Positions 63,691 through 64,000 of a DNA stretch of 64,000 nucleotides are shown here, piece by piece. The stretch comes from Streptococcus anginosus (GTDB taxonomy: Bacteria; Bacillota; Bacilli; Lactobacillales; Streptococcaceae): NCBI RefSeq assembly GCF_900636475.1, contig NZ_LR134283.1:1798001-1862000 (forward strand), read 5' to 3'. Every line of letters starts with the position of its first letter. Positions within the stretch are counted from its first letter, which is position 1. A program made the position numbers and the translations under genes. The notes under the pieces were generated by a model that made no database searches, was not told the origin of the DNA, and saw nothing but the letters and a program-made list of their open reading frames with translations.

Positions 63691-64000
63691 TCTTTTAGAA
63701 TGGTTCCCTCAAGGGAGGCTTCAATCCAATCCAAATGCAAAAGAGGGTGAAGTGGCAATTCCCATTTCAAGTAATCAATGCTTGTTATTAAAAAGAAGCA
63801 GTCTGACAGAGCGAGAGCAAGAGCTCATTTCTTTACTGCTTGGGCAAGACTCTGCATTTGATGGTGGACCTTGGTATGATTATTTGGTTCATAACCGTGG
63901 CAAAATGCCTCAAAACGTTCAAAAGCTACAGTTCGTCCATTGTCATTTATTCCATTATGAAAATGAAACAATTGGGTCTTGGTTGGAAATGATGCGAACC
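63677..64000 (+). CDS. Unknown conserved protein, N-terminal part (runs off the window)
   Basis: From ATG 63677, overlapping mrnC by 14 bases, 108 codons are open to the window end: MTKTDLLEWFPQGRLQSNPN, then IPISSNQCLLLKRSSLTERE and on to SWLEMMRT. No signal peptide or membrane segment. Its place after mrnC and its sequence resemble conserved streptococcal proteins, some annotated as PucR-type helix-turn-helix regulators, but the diagnostic C-terminus lies outside the window. Confidence 0.7.
   Translation, partial: MTKTDLLEWFPQGRLQSNPNAKEGEVAIPISSNQCLLLKRSSLTEREQELISLLLGQDSAFDGGPWYDYLVHNRGKMPQNVQKLQFVHCHLFHYENETIGSWLEMMRT

Overview
The window is chromosomal DNA of a low-GC Gram-positive bacterium, almost certainly an oral (viridans) Streptococcus. 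The signs are the late-competence ssbB gene with its com-box, the PsaA/ScaA-type manganese ABC operon next to pepO, a YSIRK/LPXTG pullulanase, PolC, and streptococcal gene orders such as rarA-DUF3013-prmA-rsmE, rel-dtd and pnp-cysE-cysS-mrnC. The mix (LevQRST-type system with a mannose-family PTS beside groESL, scaCBA divergent from pepO) fits the sanguinis/gordonii/anginosus side of the genus, but the species cannot be fixed from sequence alone. Most of the window is housekeeping. I see no CRISPR array, rRNA operon, intact prophage or intact integrative element, and no gene cluster that looks like a wholly undescribed system.

Layout. 1-2045: start of pepA (minus), a small membrane-anchored protein, a thioredoxin-like protein, ytpR and competence-induced ssbB. 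2338-9768: a four-component sugar-sensing system (two extracellular binding proteins, histidine kinase, response regulator) followed by the mannose-family PTS operon it probably controls; the PTS promoter carries three TGACATTTG repeats and a CcpA site. 9820-11848: groESL with HrcA (CIRCE) and CtsR sites. 11849-12569: no live gene, but a frameshifted integrase remnant and a degenerate intergenic repeat. 12570-14886: queH, a deoxynucleoside kinase behind two NrdR-like boxes, and an HD hydrolase. 14919-16352: decayed IS3-family element. 16402-21996: DUF308 membrane protein, tRNA-Lys, probable 6S RNA, rarA, DUF3013, NUDIX, GNAT, prmA, rsmE. 22163-25231: small membrane ORF, rel, dtd. 25354-28748: scaR and scaCBA (minus), divergent from pepO (28866-30761). 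30794-32036: second decayed IS3-family element. 32156-34660: leuS. 34827-38092: HAD hydrolase with LacI regulator, then TetR, a truncated oxidoreductase and a flavodoxin. 38191-43159: cell-wall pullulanase and a lipoprotein acid phosphatase, both behind CcpA-like sites. 43184-51012: polC, two small membrane proteins and def, bracketed by two remnants of an ISL3-family element. 51161-64000: MFS transporter, pseudouridine synthase, rpsO, DUF4649, trxA, MFS plus ArsR regulator, pepF (minus), pnp, cysE, cysS, mrnC and the start of an unknown gene.

Functional themes are sugar sensing, uptake and polysaccharide use under catabolite control; manganese uptake; stress (groESL, Rel); and translation/RNA processing. 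The least routine observations are: both IS3-family copies sit in the loops of former intrinsic terminators; a LacI regulator has two compensating single-base indels; a deoxynucleoside kinase has a tandem NrdR-box promoter; the rpsO leader can form an H-type pseudoknot; and a sequence resembling the leuS 3' end lies just downstream of leuS.
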